From contig NZ_SOFS01000015.1 in assembly GCF_004402235.1 (NCBI RefSeq), forward strand, positions 186,001-250,000: a DNA stretch of 64,000 nucleotides. Reading direction: 5' to 3'. The position numbers and the translations under genes were made by a program. Below, one piece after another: positions 61,512 to 64,000 of this stretch; position 1 is the first letter of the stretch; each line of letters starts with the position of its first letter. Origin of the DNA: Cryobacterium glucosi (GTDB taxonomy: Bacteria > Actinomycetota > Actinomycetes > Actinomycetales > Microbacteriaceae). The notes beneath the pieces were generated by a model that saw nothing but the letters and a program-made list of their open reading frames with translations, did not search any database and was not told the DNA's origin.

Positions 61512-61880
61512 ATGAAGCGCATCACGTACGCAGGCGGGTCCATTGTCACCGGTGATGCCGTTACAGCGGCCCTACTGGATTTCGCGACGCACCTGGATCC
61601 GGGCGCGGGGAGCCTGACCGTGGACATACCCGTTCGTGAGACGAACGGGGCTACGACTACGCACACGTTCCTGTTCGGTCCGGCAAGCCAATTCGAGGTG
61701 GCCGATGCCGAGAACTTGCCAACCGGCGACGAAGGCGAGCTTTTTCCCGTTCCGGTCTTTCCGACCAGCAGACCGGTCGCCGTGACCGAGCCGTCCCCCG
61801 CCGCCGAAACGGGGGCGGAAGACTTCAATCGGGCAATCCTGGACATCGATGGCGGACTGGGGCAGGGCGCCACGACCTGA
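61512..61880 (+). CDS. Hypothetical protein of Microbacteriaceae type
   Basis: A 122-residue protein: MKRITYAGGSIVTGDAVTAALLDFATHL, then beta-strands SLTVDIPVRETNGATTTHTFLFGPASQFEV and an acidic C-terminus. It resembles short proteins I associate with Microbacteriaceae but has no named function that I can recall. Leaderless, 144 bases ahead of the DUF7882-type gene in the same direction. Confidence 0.7.
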   Translation: MKRITYAGGSIVTGDAVTAALLDFATHLDPGAGSLTVDIPVRETNGATTTHTFLFGPASQFEVADAENLPTGDEGELFPVPVFPTSRPVAVTEPSPAAETGAEDFNRAILDIDGGLGQGATT

Positions 61881-62023
61881 ATCAGGAGAAGACCGGGGTT
61901 TCTCAATATGCACCGCGGCCGCTTCGGCCTATGATCAGAATAATCGTCCACCAAAGCGCTGTTGCCCTCACCTCCGCCCTGTCGTCGATGTATTCCCATT
62001 CTCCCGATCAAACGAGGTTTCCC

Positions 62024-62389
62024 GTGGGTAAATTCATTTACGGAACCCCGGCCATGTCGGTCGAGATTGACGATCGCACCCTGGCTCACCTGAAGGTCGT
62101 GATCATCGCGAAGCTGCGCCGCGGCGAGAGCTTCACGTTCTCCTGGGAGAAGTCGCCGGAATCGGGAAGCGGTCGCAGTTCAATCTGGCTCAACCCGGCC
62201 GTACCGCTCCAATTCGAATTCGCCGGCAGTCAGGAACCGCACCTGAACCGGGCCTGGTTGGAGCAATTGGTCGGCCTTTCCAACACGCCGGCCGGCCTGC
62301 GCATAGTCGCAGAACCGGCTGCGCCCGCTGCTCCTGGTGACGCCGAGTCGAGGCAGCTACATCAGCGAAACTCGCACCCTCGCCCGTGA
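62024..62389 (+). CDS. DUF7882-family protein
   Basis: A 121-residue protein, GTG 62024 with GAGGT 6 bases before. It begins MGKFIYGTPAMSVEIDDRTLAHLKVVIIAKLRRGESFTFSWE, the pattern of a small actinobacterial family (DUF7882, sometimes mis-annotated as DNA-ligase-like), with a Trp/Pro segment IWLNPAVPLQFEFAGSQEPHLNRAW and a Pro/Ala-rich tail. It follows a gene of similar size; the two may cooperate. Function unknown. Confidence 0.75.
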   Translation: MGKFIYGTPAMSVEIDDRTLAHLKVVIIAKLRRGESFTFSWEKSPESGSGRSSIWLNPAVPLQFEFAGSQEPHLNRAWLEQLVGLSNTPAGLRIVAEPAAPAAPGDAESRQLHQRNSHPRP

Positions 62390-62430
62390 CCCGTCCCCTG
62401 GCTGAGTAAGACGGTCCAAGCGCTGGGCTG

Positions 62431-62535
62431 GGCGCTCACCACGGGGAAGGTTACCCGTCGGGCACCGACTTCGTCGGCCACCCGGAGCGACTCGACGTAA
62501 CATGACGCGAGCTGCTCCGGGTGGTCGATCGCCCG
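62431..62535 (-). pseudogene. Remnant of a second macro-domain gene
   Basis: Read on the minus strand, this stretch translates to HPEQLASCYVESLRVADEVG and then ARRVTFPVVSA, which lines up without gaps with QSDLLASCYVESLRVADELG and AHHVTFPAVSA of the intact macro-domain protein at 59255-59773. Nothing matching the rest of the domain lies on either side and no start codon fits, so it is a gene fragment. Confidence 0.75.
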
Positions 62536-62562
62536 ACTAACGGGCCGGGTCGGTCAGCCGAA

Positions 62563-62721
62563 TCAGCGGTTGCTTCCCCTGACGGCGCGAAGGACCCACC
62601 CGATGATCGCGATAATCAGGAGGACTGCACCAACCCAGAGCAGGAACTGGAGGGCTTGAACGAAACCACCCACCACCAGCAAGACAACCGCGATGATGGC
62701 GACGATGACAAAGAGATTCAT
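62563..62721 (-). CDS. Small double-helix membrane protein (52 residues)
   Basis: From ATG 62721 behind AAGGGAGC, MNLFVIVAIIAVVLLVVGGF leads two hydrophobic helices (residues 3-20 and 27-46) with a short basic tail, VLRAVRGSNR. It resembles the small hydrophobic stress-type proteins (YqaE/DUF-like) without being one I can name. It is monocistronic. Confidence 0.7.
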   Translation of the reverse strand: MNLFVIVAIIAVVLLVVGGFVQALQFLLWVGAVLLIIAIIGWVLRAVRGSNR

Positions 62722-62977
62722 TTTTTGCTCCCTTGACTTGCGAGAAAAACGGAGCTGCCGGGGTCTGGGGCAACCAGCGAAGTGTGTGTGAGTGATGCGG
62801 CACACGATGCCATGATCCAGCCTACGCGCGGGCATCGACGGCGGAGGAGCGGCGTCCCTCCGTTCGTCCAACCACCGCAGCCACCGCGCACACACCCGTG
62901 ACGGCTCTGAACGGTAGCCAACCACAGTCGATTCAACGAGACTGGGGGTAAGCCCCCGAGAAAAAGGAACCTCCACC

Positions 62978-63463
62978 ATGACTCGCAGCGACATCGGCCC
63001 CCACCCGGACTCTTTCGACCTGGAAACCGCCACCACCGAGAACACGAACTATCGAACCGTGGCCTGGAGCGGCAAGTATTTGCAGGTCACCCTGATGTGC
63101 ATCCCTGCCGGAGAATCCATCGGACTTGAAATGCACCCCGACACCGACCAGTTCCTGCGCCTCGATGCGGGCGCCGGGAGGGCACAGATGGGGCCGGAGA
63201 AAGACAACCTCGTTTTCGAGCAGGACGTTTCTGACGGGTGGTGCATCCTCGTCCCCGCGGGCACCTGGCACAACGTCACCAATATCGGTGACGGACCCAT
63301 GAACCTCTACGTCATCTACGCACCGGTCCACCACGCCGCCGGGAATATCCACAAGACGGCCGCCGACGCCGCGGCCGACGAAAAGGCCGGAACGGACACA
63401 CCGCCCGCCTGGACACAGCAACCCGCCTCGTCCCGCCCCGACGAGGAAGCAAGCTCCTCGTAG
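62978..63463 (+). CDS. Cupin-domain protein
   Basis: A 161-residue single-cupin protein behind AAAAGGAACC. The cupin strands are seen in LQVTLMCIPAGESIGLEMHPDTDQFLRLDAG (first motif with G-x-x-x-x-x-H-x-H-type positions reduced to one His) and GWCILVPAGTWHNVTNIGDGPMNLYVIYAP (second motif with His). The C-terminal 30 residues are Ala/Asp/Ser-rich. It may be a metal-binding dioxygenase-like or isomerase-like protein; activity not predictable. Confidence 0.9.
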   Translation: MTRSDIGPHPDSFDLETATTENTNYRTVAWSGKYLQVTLMCIPAGESIGLEMHPDTDQFLRLDAGAGRAQMGPEKDNLVFEQDVSDGWCILVPAGTWHNVTNIGDGPMNLYVIYAPVHHAAGNIHKTAADAAADEKAGTDTPPAWTQQPASSRPDEEASSS

Positions 63464-63490
63464 CGCTCCTGAGCCCTGAGGCGGCGTCCT

Positions 63491-64000
63491 TCAGCGCCAG
63501 AACTCGGTAAGCCGCTCCGCACGGACCCGGCCTTGGTCGAATCCGGCCTGGGCGGCGGACGGGCGCAACGAGACGTCCATGGCCCTGGCGCCGAACAAGT
63601 GTTCGGCGCTGCTCTCGGGGAAGATCGTTTCGACGCGGCTGCCGCCTGCGCGCAGCGCGTCGACCTGGGTTGCAAGATGCAGGCCCCACTCCACCGGCGT
63701 CAGTGCCCTGCCGCCGAACGGTGACAGCACCAGCACGCGCTCGTACCCGGCAGCCAGATCGGCGTTCTCGGCGTTGGACCGGTAACCGCCGTCGATATAT
63801 CGGCCGCCGCCGATACCGTAGGCGAAGCCACTGCTGGCGGCCACGGCGTCCACCAGATCGACCCCGCTGTGCCGGTCGAACACTACCGGCGCACCGGTAT
63901 CCGCATTGACCGCGGTGATCTGCACCCTTCGTTCGGGCCAGTCGTGGCTGGGCAGGCGCGAGGCGACGGTGGCGCGCCACCGGGCCTGCACCGCCGGGTC
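63491..64000 (-). CDS. Patatin-like phospholipase, C-terminal part (runs off window)
   Basis: The frame runs from the window edge to a stop at 63491, about 169 residues. It carries the Asp part of the patatin catalytic dyad as IGGGRYIDGGYRSNAENADLAAG (D-G-G) and the AVAASSGFAYGIG strand before it; the serine G-x-S-x-G half is beyond the window. It would hydrolyse lipid acyl esters. Confidence 0.85.
   Translation of the reverse strand, partial: DPAVQARWRATVASRLPSHDWPERRVQITAVNADTGAPVVFDRHSGVDLVDAVAASSGFAYGIGGGRYIDGGYRSNAENADLAAGYERVLVLSPFGGRALTPVEWGLHLATQVDALRAGGSRVETIFPESSAEHLFGARAMDVSLRPSAAQAGFDQGRVRAERLTEFWR

Noticed and set aside
61183-61515. 110-residue frame upstream of the leaderless gene
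   Set aside because: No start signal fits and the Arg/Ser-rich translation suggests non-coding DNA.

Overview
The window is high-GC DNA of an actinobacterium, most likely a Microbacteriaceae member (Cryobacterium/Leifsonia-like). Signs are the DUF222/HNH (13E12-type) endonuclease, the SCO1664-DUF3090-MSMEG_4193 phosphatase cluster, the DUF7882 protein, the DUF6230/DUF6114 pair, and many genes that look leaderless (a TANNNT -10 element 6-7 bases before the start codon). It reads as chromosome: there is no phage, plasmid or IS module, and no CRISPR array.

Layout. 0-6.8 kb: a luciferase-like monooxygenase (cut by the window edge), a tRNA, an FAD/NAD(P)-binding protein, and a GNAT gene running into a polar amino-acid ABC transporter; this resembles gene sets that salvage sulfur from modified amino acids. 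6.8-10.9 kb: two alpha/beta hydrolases, an isochorismatase-like hydrolase and the HNH protein. 11-13.8 kb: two coupled flavin monooxygenases. 13.9-15.2 kb: SHOCT proteins around a shortened DUF6325-like gene. 15.2-16.2 kb: a PfkB sugar kinase. 16.2-22.1 kb: a Wadjet/MksBEF-like operon, jetA-jetB-jetC, in which the nuclease gene jetD is missing and an 83-residue ORF follows jetC. 22-28.3 kb: MFS exporter, LLM oxidoreductase, YitT membrane protein, sugar O-acetyltransferase, acyl-CoA synthetase. 28.4-31.8 kb: a copper operon csoR-copZ-copA-SHOCT behind tandem CsoR-type operators. 31.9-36.6 kb: DEAD-box helicase, MsrA, Nudix hydrolase, membrane proteins. 36.6-39.3 kb: TetR regulator divergent from DUF6230-DUF6114-secreted protein. 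39.3-43.4 kb: MarR/DMT divergent pair, MFS transporter, PspA with a membrane partner. 44.1-47.4 kb: a decaying PAS-GGDEF-EAL gene and a secreted-protein gene that seems frameshifted. 47.5-51.3 kb: two-component system divergent from an ABC exporter. 51.3-64 kb: mostly metabolic and housekeeping genes, the SCO1664 cluster, a macro-domain gene, an ArsR/SRPBCC operon, DUF7882-type genes, a remnant of a second macro-domain gene, a cupin and an edge-truncated patatin.

The points that most deserve follow-up are the Jet operon without JetD and its small last gene, the copper operator array that also faces an RNA helicase, the paired operators over a leaderless MarR/DMT promoter, the GGDEF-deleted but EAL-intact gene, and the cluster of frame disruptions between 40.7 and 47.4 kb. 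All functional calls come from reading motifs and gene context; no database search was run.
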